DNA of 64,000 nt from NCBI GenBank assembly GCA_963764695.1, contig CAVXTW010000002.1, positions 62,001 to 126,000 of the forward strand. The letters run 5' to 3'. This document shows positions 8,581-21,697 of the stretch, piece after piece. The DNA comes from DATFRY01 sp963764695 (GTDB lineage: Bacteria; Myxococcota_A; Polyangia; Haliangiales; Haliangiaceae). Each line of letters begins with the position of its first letter. The stretch's first letter is position 1. The position numbers and the translations under genes were made by a program. The notes beneath the pieces were generated by a model that ran no database searches, was not told where the DNA came from, and saw only the letters and a program-made list of their open reading frames with translations.

Positions 8581-9741
8581 TCAGATATCGCCCGAGGTCC
8601 GCCCTCGAAGACTCCAGGCCCCAACCCCGCGCCTCCATGCCCGAGATGTCTCCTCCGCCCGCGACCGCTCGGGCCGGCCAGCGATCGCCCCGACGCGGGC
8701 GACCTCCAGCAGCCACACAGCCGTCTCCGCGCTCCGATCGAAGCAGGCAGATGGCTCGATCTCGCCCTCGCGCCACAGGCCGGTCGCGCTCTGCGACGCC
8801 ATGAGGCTGCGGGCGATCACCACGCTCAGGTCGAAGTAGCGCGGCGACTGCGTGATCTCGCCCAGGATGCCGGCCGCCCAGGCCACGACATGGGCCGACT
8901 GCTCGTCGGGCAGGGCCGGGCAGGTCAGCGCGAAGTCGAGGTAGCCGCGCGCGGCGCGCAGCGCCTCGCCCGACGTGGTGACCCGGTGGAGCAGCCCGAG
9001 AAAGCCGATCGGATAGCCGACCGCGTACCAGGGCTGCCCGGGCGCCGCGGCCTCGATCTGCATCGCCAGCGGCGCGCCCGGCGGCACCAGCTCGCCGCGG
9101 CCGTCCATGCGCAGGAGCAGGCGCGCGGCCGGCTCCGGCTGCTGGTCGAGGAAGCGAACCAGGAGCTGCTCGGCGCGCTGCGCGATCTCGCCGTCGCCGA
9201 AGAAGAGCGCGCACATGCCCAGGTGCGCCGTCATCAGCATGTCGACATGGCGCGCCGCGCCCGGGTCGTAGGGCCCCTCGACGCAGCAGCCGCCCAGCTC
9301 CGGGTGAAAGAAGCTGCGCAGGTGTCCCCAGACCGGCTCGCTGATCTCGAACCGGCCCAGCCGCTGCGCCGCCATCGCCAGCCACCCGTTGGCCAGGCCC
9401 GGATGGGCCGACAGCATCGGGTCCGGCGCCTCTCCCTCGCCGCCGGCCGACAGGCTGCCCCCGTGTCGCAAGAAACGCTCGGCAACCAGGGCGAGCACGC
9501 GGTCGGCCAGGTCCCAGCGCCCCGCGGCCAAGAACAGCGAGGCGCAGGTTGTGTAGCTGGCCAGGCCCTGATGGCGAGGACCGAACGACCCGTCCTCGCG
9601 CAGCTCCGAGCCGAGCCGGGCCGCAGCTCGGTGGGCGCAGAAGATCAGGCGGTCGCGGAGGGTCGTGCGGCTCACGAATGCAAGACTCGATCGGATCGGG
9701 GTCAAATTGAACGGTGAAAACGCCCGAACCGCGGCGAGCAT
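8581..9741 (-). CDS. Predicted all-alpha (alpha/alpha toroid-like) protein, function unknown
   Basis: 386 residues, no signal peptide. The sequence is a series of paired helices with landmarks such as HQGLASYTTCASLFLAAG, HPGLANGWLAMAAQRLG, DPGAARHVDMLMTAHLG and ATGLWREGE. This resembles the (alpha/alpha)6 barrels of prenyltransferase/cyclase repeats or glycan-processing enzymes, but no catalytic motif of either family is recognisable, so I do not assign a function. The ATG at 9741 has GGAGGGGGG about six bases upstream; a GTG at 9675 (364 residues) is an alternative. It follows the DegP gene by 39 bases in the same direction and could be the last gene of that operon. Confidence 0.6.
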   Translation of the reverse strand: MLAAVRAFSPFNLTPIRSSLAFVSRTTLRDRLIFCAHRAAARLGSELREDGSFGPRHQGLASYTTCASLFLAAGRWDLADRVLALVAERFLRHGGSLSAGGEGEAPDPMLSAHPGLANGWLAMAAQRLGRFEISEPVWGHLRSFFHPELGGCCVEGPYDPGAARHVDMLMTAHLGMCALFFGDGEIAQRAEQLLVRFLDQQPEPAARLLLRMDGRGELVPPGAPLAMQIEAAAPGQPWYAVGYPIGFLGLLHRVTTSGEALRAARGYLDFALTCPALPDEQSAHVVAWAAGILGEITQSPRYFDLSVVIARSLMASQSATGLWREGEIEPSACFDRSAETAVWLLEVARVGAIAGRPERSRAEETSRAWRRGVGAWSLRGRTSGDI

Positions 9742-9746
9742 TTCGA

Positions 9747-9765
9747 GCCCCCCTCCGCGGGGGGC
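9747..9765 (-). promoter_or_regulatory. GC hairpin covering the ribosome-binding site of the 8581-9741 gene
   Basis: GCCCCCC (9747-9753) and GGGGGGC (9759-9765) form a perfect seven-base stem with a five-base loop, lying between the DegP stop codon and the next start. On the minus strand the G-rich half of the stem belongs to GGAGGGGGG, the putative Shine-Dalgarno sequence. The hairpin could therefore attenuate transcription or hide the ribosome-binding site. No T-run follows. Confidence 0.4.
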
Positions 9766-9780
9766 CCGTGCCCGGCCGAC

Positions 9781-11208
<1,428 letters not shown>

Positions 11209-11232
11209 GATTCTTCCGACAGGGAAACTTCC

Positions 11233-13086
11233 CTATTTATTCCCCTCGCTTGGGTTCGATTTGGATCCCGAGGGGTTGGCTGGTGGTGTGGCCGGGGCCG
11301 GCTTGCCAGCCCCCGCCTTGTCTTGCCCCTTTTTGTCCGCCGCGGCGCCGCCGGCGTTGTCCGCTCCCGACGGAGCCGGCGCGCTCTTGCCGGCCTCGGC
11401 GGGCTGGGCGGGCGTGGTCGGCGCGATCCCGCCGGGCCTCGCCTTGGGCTCCTTCTTCTTGGGCGGGGCGCCGAACAGCTGCGGCACGTCCTCGCTCACG
11501 CGCTCGGCCGAGATGCGGGTGATCTTGCCGGGCACCCGGGTCAGCTCGGTCACCACGTAGTAGTCGGCCTGGCTCTTGCGCGTCGACTCCTCGGACGACG
11601 CGATCTCCGGGGTGACGGCCGGCTCCTTGCGGTACAGCTCGAAGGTGCCCATCACGCTGCCGCCCGCGTTCTTGTAGCGCAGGGTCAGGAGCTTGGTGAG
11701 CTTGGACGGGTCGAGGGTGGCGTCGTACTCGACCGGACGGAGCCGCTCGATCTGGGCCACGAAGTTGTCGAACGTCATGTCCGCCTCGCCCGGCTTCGAC
11801 TTGTCGGCCCAGGCGATGATGGTGCTGCCCGACTCGGCGTCCTGCTTCTCGTGGCGGACGAAGGCGCGCGTGCCCTGCTCCGCCTCCATCTCGATGAGAC
11901 CCACGCCCGGGAACTTGTCCTTCTTCTTGGGCTGCGGATCGGTGGGCAGGGTGGTCGTCTTGCCGTCCTCGGCGTTCTCCTGGAAGGAATGCAGGTTCTT
12001 GATGCCGAGCGAGTTCTCGGCGCCGTCGACGTGGCGCATGATCTCGGAGTTCGAGAGCACGTAGCCGCGGCCGGTCTCGGCGTCCATGACGTAGCGGTCG
12101 CCGCCGCCGAACACGCGCGAGCCGATGATCAGGGAGTGCTGTTTCTTGTTCTTGAAGAAGACAGTCAGGTTCTCCTTGCTGTCGGCCAGCGCGTACTCGT
12201 CCTTCTGCTGATCGGTCAGCACGCCCAGGTCGCGCAGCGCGCGCAGGTGGACGAGGTTGGCGATGAGCTGCTGGCCGCCCTTGCCGATCGGGAACTCGGT
12301 CTCCTTGGACGTTGTCTCCTCGGGCACGGCGGGGGCTGCATCCTCGCCCTCGTCTCCCTCGTCGCCTTCGGCCTCGTCGCCGGTGGCGCCGGAGGTCTGG
12401 CCCGCACCGGCCGGCTTGTCCGCGGGCTTGTCGGCCGCGGGCTTGTCGGCGGGCTTGTCGGCCGGCTTGTCACCGGCTGGCTTGGCCGGTCCGCCCGCAG
12501 GCTGCGCGCCCGGCTGGGCCGGCGGCGTGCCCGGCTTCTTGTCCTGATCGGTGCCGGCGTGGTGCGGCGACAGGCCCTGCGCCGGCGGCTTGGTGCTCGA
12601 CCCTGCCCCGGCTCCCGCGGCCGGCCTGGCCGGCTCCACGGCCCCGGACGCCGGTGTGGCGCCCGGCTTGACCGGCCCGGCCTTGCCCGGCGCCGCCGGT
12701 CCCGCCTTGCCCGCGTCGCCCGGCTTGGGCCGGTTCATGCCAGGACGCCCGTGCGCGCCGGGCACCGAGCCGTGGGCGCCGTGCCCGTCGCCCGCGCCGC
12801 CCTCGCTCGCGTCCGGCGCCTTGACCGGCACGCGCTTCTTGGCCTTCTTCTCGGTCCGCGTGACCTTGCCCCAGTAGTAGGGCGGGTCCTTGTCCGTGCG
12901 CCGCTCGACGCGCACCGACTTGTTCTCTCCGTCGAACGCGAACGACACGAAGTCGTCCATCGACTCCTGCCACACCGTGACCGACCCGACCTTGGGGGCC
13001 TCGGACTTGTCGCGCGTCCACGTCTGATAGGCAAACACGAGCGCCGCGACGAGCAGCGCTCCATGTGCGATCGGGCCGACTCTCAT
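11233..13086 (-). CDS. DUF4340 domain protein with long Pro/Ala/Lys linker
   Basis: 617 residues. The start MRVGPIAHGALLVAALVFAYQTW gives one N-terminal membrane anchor; the rest should be periplasmic. The DUF4340-like parts flank a very long low-complexity insert, about residues 90-270, made of Pro, Ala, Gly and Lys with KPAD repeats. The conserved tail, FDNFVAQIERLRPVEY and TELTRVPGKITRISA, is the usual DUF4340 C-terminal pattern. ATG at 13086 overlaps the TGA of the GldG-like gene (ATGA), so the two are translationally coupled. DUF4340 proteins regularly accompany GldF/GldG transporters; their molecular role is unknown. The size of the linker is unusual. Confidence 0.8.
   Translation of the reverse strand: MRVGPIAHGALLVAALVFAYQTWTRDKSEAPKVGSVTVWQESMDDFVSFAFDGENKSVRVERRTDKDPPYYWGKVTRTEKKAKKRVPVKAPDASEGGAGDGHGAHGSVPGAHGRPGMNRPKPGDAGKAGPAAPGKAGPVKPGATPASGAVEPARPAAGAGAGSSTKPPAQGLSPHHAGTDQDKKPGTPPAQPGAQPAGGPAKPAGDKPADKPADKPAADKPADKPAGAGQTSGATGDEAEGDEGDEGEDAAPAVPEETTSKETEFPIGKGGQQLIANLVHLRALRDLGVLTDQQKDEYALADSKENLTVFFKNKKQHSLIIGSRVFGGGDRYVMDAETGRGYVLSNSEIMRHVDGAENSLGIKNLHSFQENAEDGKTTTLPTDPQPKKKDKFPGVGLIEMEAEQGTRAFVRHEKQDAESGSTIIAWADKSKPGEADMTFDNFVAQIERLRPVEYDATLDPSKLTKLLTLRYKNAGGSVMGTFELYRKEPAVTPEIASSEESTRKSQADYYVVTELTRVPGKITRISAERVSEDVPQLFGAPPKKKEPKARPGGIAPTTPAQPAEAGKSAPAPSGADNAGGAAADKKGQDKAGAGKPAPATPPANPSGSKSNPSEGNK
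12409..12485. repeat. In-frame KPAD repeat tract inside the DUF4340 gene
   Basis: About 75 bases carry near-identical units of GGCTTGTCGGCCG/GGCTTGTCGGCG on the plus strand, coding on the minus strand for tandem DKPAD/DKPA units. Such a tract is prone to expansion and contraction by slippage. It sits in the middle of the flexible linker, so length changes in multiples of three would probably be tolerated. Confidence 0.7.
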
Positions 13087-15137
13087 GACCGCCTCCGCTG
13101 TGCACGACGACGTCGCCACATGACTCCACCGAGGCCGAAGCCGAGGATCACGACCGGCGCTCCGACCAGGGACAGATAGAACCAGACGACGTCCTCGCTC
13201 TTTGTGTGCTCGATGGAAATGTCCTTCTCGACGACGGTCTCGCCCGCCAGCGACTCTTCACCGCCCAGCCACAGGGCCGCGTCTCGCACCACGAACTGCA
13301 GCGGCGCGAAGCTGGCCAGGGCGCGGTCCTCGAAGATGTTGACGTCGGCGAACACCAGCGCCCGCATGTCGCTGCCCTTCTTGCCCTTGTCCTTCGGGTC
13401 GGGCTTGGCGTCCTTCTTGTCCTTCTCCTCGGAGCGATCCTGCCCCTCGACCGCGGCGGCCACGTTGTAGCGCCGGCGCTCCTCGCTGCCCTTGTCGTAG
13501 GCGTAGTTGCCCTGCGGCGAGGTCGGGCCGGGCTTGTCGGCGAACGAGGTCGTCATCGACCGGATGATGTACGAGCGCTGCGGCGGGGTGACGCCCTCCT
13601 CGACCATGAAGTCGGCGTCGACAAGGTTGCCGGCCTCGAGCAGCGGGATGCCGGCCTTGACGCCGGCGCGGCTGAGCGTGGTGACCGACGCGTGCGACGA
13701 GAACTGGTTGGTGACCACGAAGCGGTGATCCGATGGATTGCGCCGCGCGATGAAGAAGTTCTTGTCGTCGGTGATCGGCGTCTTGTCGAACTTGACGCCC
13801 AGGCGCCCCTCCAGCACGCCGAGAGTGGCCTCCGACTTGGGATCCAGCGCCATGAACAGGGCGCCGCCGCGGTCCAGGTAGTCGGCGATCGACTTGAGGT
13901 CCTCGTCGATGAGCGGCGTGCGCGGCCCGAGCACGACCAGCATGGTCGCGTCGTCCGGCACCGGCTTGCCGAAGCCCTCCCAGTCCTTCACGTCGTAGTT
14001 GAGGATCTGGAGGATCTGCTTGAAGTTCGCCGAACGGGCGCCCGGATCGACCAGATCGCGCACGCCGGCCGACTTCGGATCGTTGAGCTCGCCGTGGCCG
14101 ACCGAGAAGTAGGCCACGCGCTTGGCGCGCAGCACCTTCATGAGCGCCTTCTGCACCTCGCCGTCGAACTCGCGCAGCTTCTCGCGGCGCGCCTTGGCGA
14201 ACTCGACCGGCAAGGTCAGCTTCTCGCTGGCCGGCAGCGGCTTCTGGTCGGGCGTCTTGTCCTTTGTCGCGCGCTCGGCCTTCTCGCGCGTCTCCTTCTC
14301 CTCGGGGGTCTCGCCGCGCATCAGCACCACGGTGCCGTTGACGTTGACCTTGAGCTCCTTGGCCAGGCCGGGCGAGGCCACGCGATCGTGGCGCTCCACG
14401 ACCACCTTGCCGGTCTCGTCGCCGAGCTGGCGGAAGTAGGCCTCCACCTCGTCGGCCACCTCGTTGACCTCGGGGAAGAAGATGAGCACGCGCATCGGCA
14501 GCTTGAGCGACGACGTCATGTTGATGGTCGCCTCTCCGGGGCGCGAGGTCTTGAAGTAGCTCACGTCCTCGCGGATGTCCCGCTCCTTGGCCACGTTGCA
14601 CGTGAGCAGCAGGAATCCGGCCGCCAGGGCGATGGTGAGCCCGGAGGTGGCCATCTCGCGCACGCGGTAAAGCTCGACCGCGGCCTCGTCGGCCACCTCA
14701 CCGCCTGGCTTGGGGAACCAGTCGCGCCCGGTCACGCCGAGCGAGAGCTCGACCATGAGCAGCGGGATGAGCGAGAGGCCCATGACGAGCAGCCAGGCCA
14801 CCGTGGCGATGGTGCTCGCGCTGTCCGAGCGCTCCTCGATGCCGAGCATCTCCTGCCCGCCGGTGGTGCCGAACAGGTAGTAGATGACGAGGGCCAGGAC
14901 GACCCCGGCGTGACAGAGCAGGAGCAGCCGCTCGACGTTGCGGCGGCTGTCCTTCTCGCGGCGGAATGCCCAGAACCTGATCGCCGTGGAGCCGCCGATC
15001 AGGATGAGCCCGAACCAGGTGAGCACCGAGCTCGCCGTGTCCAGGTGCGACAGGACCCGCTCTCCCGCGAACAGGAAGAGCAGGCCCAGCGCAAGGAGCG
15101 CTGAAACCCACCATGGGGTTGAAGTCTTCACTGCCAT
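13083..15137 (-). CDS. GldG-like ABC transporter-associated protein
   Basis: 684 residues. Five membrane segments occupy the first 200 residues. A large soluble domain of the GldG/IFT52 type (about 200-640) is followed by one C-terminal membrane helix (VVWFYLSLVGAPVVILGFGLG) and a basic tail. Characteristic stretches are MRVLIFFPEVNEVADEVEAY, RVAYFSVGHGELND and LVVLGPRTPLIDEDLKSI followed by DRGGALFMALDPKS. Relatives in gliding Bacteroidetes form part of the GldA-GldF-GldG ABC complex; in other phyla the same trio occurs without known gliding. The ATG at 15137 overlaps the permease gene end by ten bases, so the genes form one operon. The loop near residues 265-330 is rich in charged residues. 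Confidence 0.85.
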   Translation of the reverse strand: MAVKTSTPWWVSALLALGLLFLFAGERVLSHLDTASSVLTWFGLILIGGSTAIRFWAFRREKDSRRNVERLLLLCHAGVVLALVIYYLFGTTGGQEMLGIEERSDSASTIATVAWLLVMGLSLIPLLMVELSLGVTGRDWFPKPGGEVADEAAVELYRVREMATSGLTIALAAGFLLLTCNVAKERDIREDVSYFKTSRPGEATINMTSSLKLPMRVLIFFPEVNEVADEVEAYFRQLGDETGKVVVERHDRVASPGLAKELKVNVNGTVVLMRGETPEEKETREKAERATKDKTPDQKPLPASEKLTLPVEFAKARREKLREFDGEVQKALMKVLRAKRVAYFSVGHGELNDPKSAGVRDLVDPGARSANFKQILQILNYDVKDWEGFGKPVPDDATMLVVLGPRTPLIDEDLKSIADYLDRGGALFMALDPKSEATLGVLEGRLGVKFDKTPITDDKNFFIARRNPSDHRFVVTNQFSSHASVTTLSRAGVKAGIPLLEAGNLVDADFMVEEGVTPPQRSYIIRSMTTSFADKPGPTSPQGNYAYDKGSEERRRYNVAAAVEGQDRSEEKDKKDAKPDPKDKGKKGSDMRALVFADVNIFEDRALASFAPLQFVVRDAALWLGGEESLAGETVVEKDISIEHTKSEDVVWFYLSLVGAPVVILGFGLGGVMWRRRRAQRRRS

Positions 15138-15842
15138 CGCTTCGCCTCCATGGTCTTGACCGACAGGAGCAGGAAGAAGTACGTCACGGCCATGTAATAG
15201 GCGACGTCCTTCAGGCTGAACACTCCCTGCATGAAGCTGGTCTGGAAGTGGGCGTGCCACAGGCCGAGGTCCTGGAAGACCGTGGACAGCGGCGCCGGCA
15301 GCACCTTGGCCAGCTCGAAGAGGAGATGCACGATGCCGACCAGCGCGCCGCCGAGAACGGCGGCGACCAGCTGGTGGCGCGCCAGCGAGCTGGCGAAGAT
15401 GCCGATGGCCAGCGATGCAGAGCCGACCAGGAACAGGCCGAGGTAGCCGACCGCGACCTGCGCCGTGGTGATCTTGCCGTTGACCTGGATGAGCAGCGGC
15501 ATGTAGAGCGACAGCAGCACGATCCCGCTCAGGAACACGAACGCGGCCAGGAACTTGCCGATGATGATCTCGGCGTCGCGGATCGGCGAGGTGTTGAGCA
15601 GGATCATCGTGTGGGTCTGGCGCTCCTCGGCGATGAGCCGGATGCTGAGCGCGATGGCCATGACCACGGTGGTCCCGCTGGAGAACTCGAAGAACTTGCG
15701 GAGCACATCGGCGCTGAGGCGCTTGCCGATGCCCAGCGCCTGGGCCTGGAACATGATGCCGCACACGAGCAGCAGCAGCGCCGCGATCACCCAGCCGACA
15801 GGCGATCGCAGATAGGCTGCCAGCTCGCGCCGGAAGATGATG

Positions 15843-15856
<14 letters not shown>
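15128..15856 (-). CDS. ABC-2 type permease (GldF-like)
   Basis: 242 residues and six membrane spans. It begins VRAISIIFRRELAAYLRSPVGW, the usual start of GldF/NosY-like permeases, with conserved RLIAEERQTHTMILLNTSPI and IGKFLAAFVFL between helices 2 and 3. The GTG at 15856 is favoured over a longer form because AAGGAGG lies just upstream. It overlaps the end of the ATPase gene by 14 bases and the start of the GldG-like gene by ten. It provides the membrane channel for the ATPase next door; the transported substrate is unknown. Confidence 0.87.
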
Positions 15857-16820
<964 letters not shown>

Positions 16821-16984
16821 AAGTGCTGTCAGCTCCAGGGTTTTTTGTACACTCGCGGCACCAGGAGGGGGCGCGCGCGACGGGCCAGCGTTACCAACCG
16901 CCGGACCGGTGTCAAGGCTTCCCGGCCGGAGCTAGATCGACAAAAGAATCGAAGCGCGTGGTCGGTGCCGGCGAGGAGCGGCGC

Positions 16985-18145
16985 TCAGAACGACACGCGG
17001 AAGGTCGCGGCGCCGCCTCCACCCGGGAGGGGCGCGGCGCCGATCTGGGCGCCCGATTCGTCGTCGTCGCGGACCAGATCACGGACGAGCAGGCCGAGCG
17101 ACACGGCGGCCAGCGCCGCGGTCGTCACGGTCGCGATGTTGGCGTACAGAGCGTGACGCTCGCCGCGATCCTGCACGGCGAGGGCCTCGGCGTAGGTGTG
17201 CTCCTGGCTGGCTCGCTTGATGGTGCGCCAGTCGTCCTCGTCGGCCTGCAGCTGGACCGCGAAGAAGGCGGTGGCGCCGGCCCCGACCAGGGCTCCCGTA
17301 CCCCACAGCCACCAGCGCGCATAGATAGGTGGAGGCTCGCGCTCCGGGGTACGTTCGACGGTGACGGTCGACGCCCCACCGGTGCCGGTGTCGGATGCGC
17401 CGGATACGCCGGATGCGACGCGCGATCGGCGCGGGGCCGGGCGCGGCTGGTCGGTGGGCGTGAGGATCGTCGTCGAGTCGAGGGCCTCGTCGCGGCCCGG
17501 GGCGGCGCGGTCGGTGGTGCCGATCGGCGTCCGGGCCAGCTCGTTGCCGTAGACGTCCAGCGCGGTGCAGGCCACATCCTGCGGTGCGCCGGCGGGGGCG
17601 TCGAGCGAGACGCGCGCGCGACCGGACGGGCGCCGCGCCCGGGTGAGCACGGTGCCGTCGGCGGTGGTGAGGCGCGCCGACGCGATGAGCGAGAGCGGAT
17701 CGGACTGGATGGCCAGCACGGCGCCGCGGCCCTCGCGCGCGCATCCGATGGTGAGCGGCCGGTGCTGGCGCATGAAGTCGCGCGCGGACTCGAACGGCGC
17801 GGTGACCTTGGGCGAGCTGCCGCGCGGCAGCTCCGCGCCCGGGTCGAGGGCGAGCAGGCGGCGGAACTCGTTCGACGCCGCGTCGTCGTCGCCCAGAGCG
17901 GCGCGGCTCTCGCCCAGCGATCGATAGATGGCCGCCAGCTGATCGCGGCGGCTGCGCCCGGCCTCCTCGGCGCGCTCGAGCAGGCGGATGGCGCGGTCGT
18001 AGTCCAGGTTGACCATGGCCTGGCGGGCCTGCACGACCAGCTCGTCCGGATCCGGCTGGGCCGCGGCCGGGCGAGGCGCGAGCACGGCGGCGGCGACGGC
18101 GATGGAGAGCAGCGAGATGCGGACCGGGCGGGCCGCGAGGCTCAT
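16985..18145 (-). CDS. Secreted/membrane TPR-like partner of the upstream kinase
   Basis: 386 residues. The signal peptide (ISLLSIAVAAAVLAPRPAAA) is followed by a helical, TPR-like region at about 30-110, with YDRAIRLLERAEEAG and AIYRSLGESRAALGDDDAAS. A beta-rich central part and a Pro/Thr linker follow. Two hydrophobic segments lie near the C-terminus (WLWGTGALVGAGATAFFAV and IATVTTAALAAVSLGLLV). The ATG overlaps the kinase stop by four bases (ATGA), so it is made together with the kinase. Such proteins are frequent next to PEGA-type kinases in Myxococcota; the function is unknown, perhaps binding an envelope ligand or serving as a kinase substrate. Confidence 0.7.
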   Translation of the reverse strand: MSLAARPVRISLLSIAVAAAVLAPRPAAAQPDPDELVVQARQAMVNLDYDRAIRLLERAEEAGRSRRDQLAAIYRSLGESRAALGDDDAASNEFRRLLALDPGAELPRGSSPKVTAPFESARDFMRQHRPLTIGCAREGRGAVLAIQSDPLSLIASARLTTADGTVLTRARRPSGRARVSLDAPAGAPQDVACTALDVYGNELARTPIGTTDRAAPGRDEALDSTTILTPTDQPRPAPRRSRVASGVSGASDTGTGGASTVTVERTPEREPPPIYARWWLWGTGALVGAGATAFFAVQLQADEDDWRTIKRASQEHTYAEALAVQDRGERHALYANIATVTTAALAAVSLGLLVRDLVRDDDESGAQIGAAPLPGGGGAATFRVSF

Positions 18146-19941
18146 GGCTGCAAGAGCTCCAGATTGAGTCGGCGGCTGACCGTCTCGCCGGCGCGGACCG
18201 TGATGGTGAAGCGATCCTCGACGCCGTTCTCGGACACGGCGCGCACCGAGTGCTTGCCCGGCCTGAGCGGCACGCGCAGGAGCGGCGTGATGCCGGCCGA
18301 CTCTCCGTCGATGTAGATGGTGGCGTAGGGCAGCGCGTTGACGCTGAAGAAGCCGCTGTCGCGCTCGGCCACGGCCTTGTCGCGGCGCGTGCTCTTGCGG
18401 GCGGAGCGCTGGCGCTTGACGCTGACACGGGGGCTGTCGGTGTCCGCGTCGTCGGTGGCCTCGGTCTCCTGCGTCGTCGGCCGGGCCGGGATGATCGGCA
18501 CGGCGCGCTCGCGCACGGCCTCCATCGGCGCCGGTTCAGGGTCGAGCGGCGTGGCCTGCGGGGCCGGGGCGCTGGCGCCGGCCTGTCCGGGCACGGCCAT
18601 GGCCGGCGCGGACTCGCGCGCGACCGGACCGTGGGCCGAGCCGCGCAGCCACCACCCGGCCGAGCCGGCCAGGACCGCGGCGCCCACCAGCAGGACCGCG
18701 ACCATGTTGCGGCGCGAGCGCACCGCCGGCACGTCGAGATCGATCGACCCGGCCATCGATCCGGAGGCCTCGGGCGACGGCATCGGCGGCGGACCGGAAA
18801 GCGCGCCGGGCGACGATGCCGACGGATCCGCCGACAGCAGGGTCTCGGCGCTGGCCGGCACCGCGACCACCGCGCGCGGCCGCCGGTTCTGAAACTCCGG
18901 CGGAGCCTGGCCGACGTCGGTCATCGACTTGAGATACGTGGTGGCGTGGTGGATGCGGTCGCGCTCGTCCTCGAGATCGTCGGCGCAGTCGCGGCGCACC
19001 AGGTCGGCGAGCTCGCGGCTGGTGGCCAGCCCGCCGAGCGGCGCCACCTCGCGGGCCAGCGCCTCGCTCATCTCGCGCGCCGAGGCGTAGCGCTCCTCGC
19101 GCGCCACGCGCAGGGCGCGATCGATGACGTCGTCGAGGCCGTACGGGACGTCGGCGCGCGACTCCGACGCCTGCGGACGTGGCCCCTCGACGACGGCGAA
19201 CAGGGTCTCGAAGTCGCTGCCGCGGTTGAACAGCGAGCGGCCGGTGACCGCCTCGAACAGGAGCACGCCGACCGAGAACAGATCCGCGCGGCCGTCGATC
19301 TCGACGCCGCGGATCTGCTCGGGCGACATGTACGGGTACTTGCCCTTGAGGCCGGTCGCGGTGGTGATCGAGTGGTGCGAGACCTTGGCCACGCCGAAGT
19401 CGAGCACCTTGACGTGCCCGGCGCTGGTCACGAACACGTTCGACGGCGACATGTCGCGGTGGATGATGCCGACCATGCCGCGCCCCGGCTGGCGGAAGCA
19501 GTGCGCGAACTGCAGGCCTTCGAGGGTCTGGGCCACGATGCCGGCGGCGATGCGCAGGTCGAGCCCGCGTCCGACGTTCTGGCGGATCAGGCGCGACAGC
19601 GACACGCCCTCGAGGTACTCCATCGCCAGGTAGTACTCGCCGTCGATCTGTCCCAGCTCGAAGACCTGGCAGATGTTCGGATGGGTGAGACTCGCGGTCA
19701 CGCGCGCCTCGGTCAGGAACATCGACACGAAGCGCGGGTCCTCGGCCAGGTGAGGGAGGATCCGCTTGATGACGACGAGCTTCTCGAAGCCGGCCTCGCC
19801 GGTGAGAAGCGCTGCGAAGATCTCGCCCATGCCGCCCTGCGCGAGCTTCGCGAGCAGGGTGTACTTGCCGAAGCGATACGGGCTCGCGCTGGATGGAGGA
19901 CGCGCGAGCGCGCCGCCATGGTGGTGCGGGCTCAGCGACAA
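18142..19941 (-). CDS. Transmembrane Ser/Thr protein kinase with C-terminal PEGA domain
   Basis: 599 residues. The kinase domain (about 22-300) has the glycine loop AQGGMGE, K59 in VVIKR, E78 in the C-helix, HRD at 161-163, N168 in SPSNVF and DFG at 181-183, so it should be active. A long Ala/Pro-rich cytoplasmic linker leads to one membrane helix at about 413-432. Outside the membrane lie a basic linker and a PEGA-type module at 531-597 (YATIYIDGESAGITPLLRVP). This is the layout of a receptor kinase that senses something in the envelope. It diverges from the FHA/sigma-54 activator gene, a plausible phospho-dependent partner, with about 300 bases between starts. It is cotranscribed with the TPR-like protein. 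Confidence 0.9.
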   Translation of the reverse strand: MSLSPHHHGGALARPPSSASPYRFGKYTLLAKLAQGGMGEIFAALLTGEAGFEKLVVIKRILPHLAEDPRFVSMFLTEARVTASLTHPNICQVFELGQIDGEYYLAMEYLEGVSLSRLIRQNVGRGLDLRIAAGIVAQTLEGLQFAHCFRQPGRGMVGIIHRDMSPSNVFVTSAGHVKVLDFGVAKVSHHSITTATGLKGKYPYMSPEQIRGVEIDGRADLFSVGVLLFEAVTGRSLFNRGSDFETLFAVVEGPRPQASESRADVPYGLDDVIDRALRVAREERYASAREMSEALAREVAPLGGLATSRELADLVRRDCADDLEDERDRIHHATTYLKSMTDVGQAPPEFQNRRPRAVVAVPASAETLLSADPSASSPGALSGPPPMPSPEASGSMAGSIDLDVPAVRSRRNMVAVLLVGAAVLAGSAGWWLRGSAHGPVARESAPAMAVPGQAGASAPAPQATPLDPEPAPMEAVRERAVPIIPARPTTQETEATDDADTDSPRVSVKRQRSARKSTRRDKAVAERDSGFFSVNALPYATIYIDGESAGITPLLRVPLRPGKHSVRAVSENGVEDRFTITVRAGETVSRRLNLELLQP

Positions 19942-20088
19942 CGCGAGCGAATCATAACCGCGAGATCGCGGGTTTCGCGCCTCCCGGGACAGTTCCGTCA
20001 GAGACTCTTCGCCGCGTTCGACCGACCTCGCACCACGTCATGCGTGGCCTCCACACACCGCGTGTAGCGCGCGACGCGAAAAAAGCAG

Positions 20089-20121
20089 CCGGAAAGCGAG
20101 CGCGGGCGCCGCTCGCTCCGG
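20089..20121 (+). promoter_or_regulatory. Hairpin in the divergent kinase/activator intergenic region
   Basis: CCGG (20089-20092) and AGCGAGCG (20095-20102) pair with CGCTCGCT (20110-20117) and CCGG (20118-20121), leaving a seven-base loop and a two-base bulge. It lies upstream of the sigma-54 activator gene. It might be a terminator-like or protein-binding structure; nothing else in the intergenic region from 19942 on is recognisable apart from short GC palindromes. Confidence 0.3.
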
Positions 20122-20245
20122 CCGGCGACGGCGGCGTGGATTCAGTGTGACCGAACGGACGTCCGGTCGCGGTCAGCTCATGGGCGGATTGCGTGCCGGC
20201 CGGGAAGGTGCCGAGCACCGGCAGCCGCGCTATCGTGACCCGATC

Positions 20246-21693
<1,448 letters not shown>

Positions 21694-21697
<4 letters not shown>

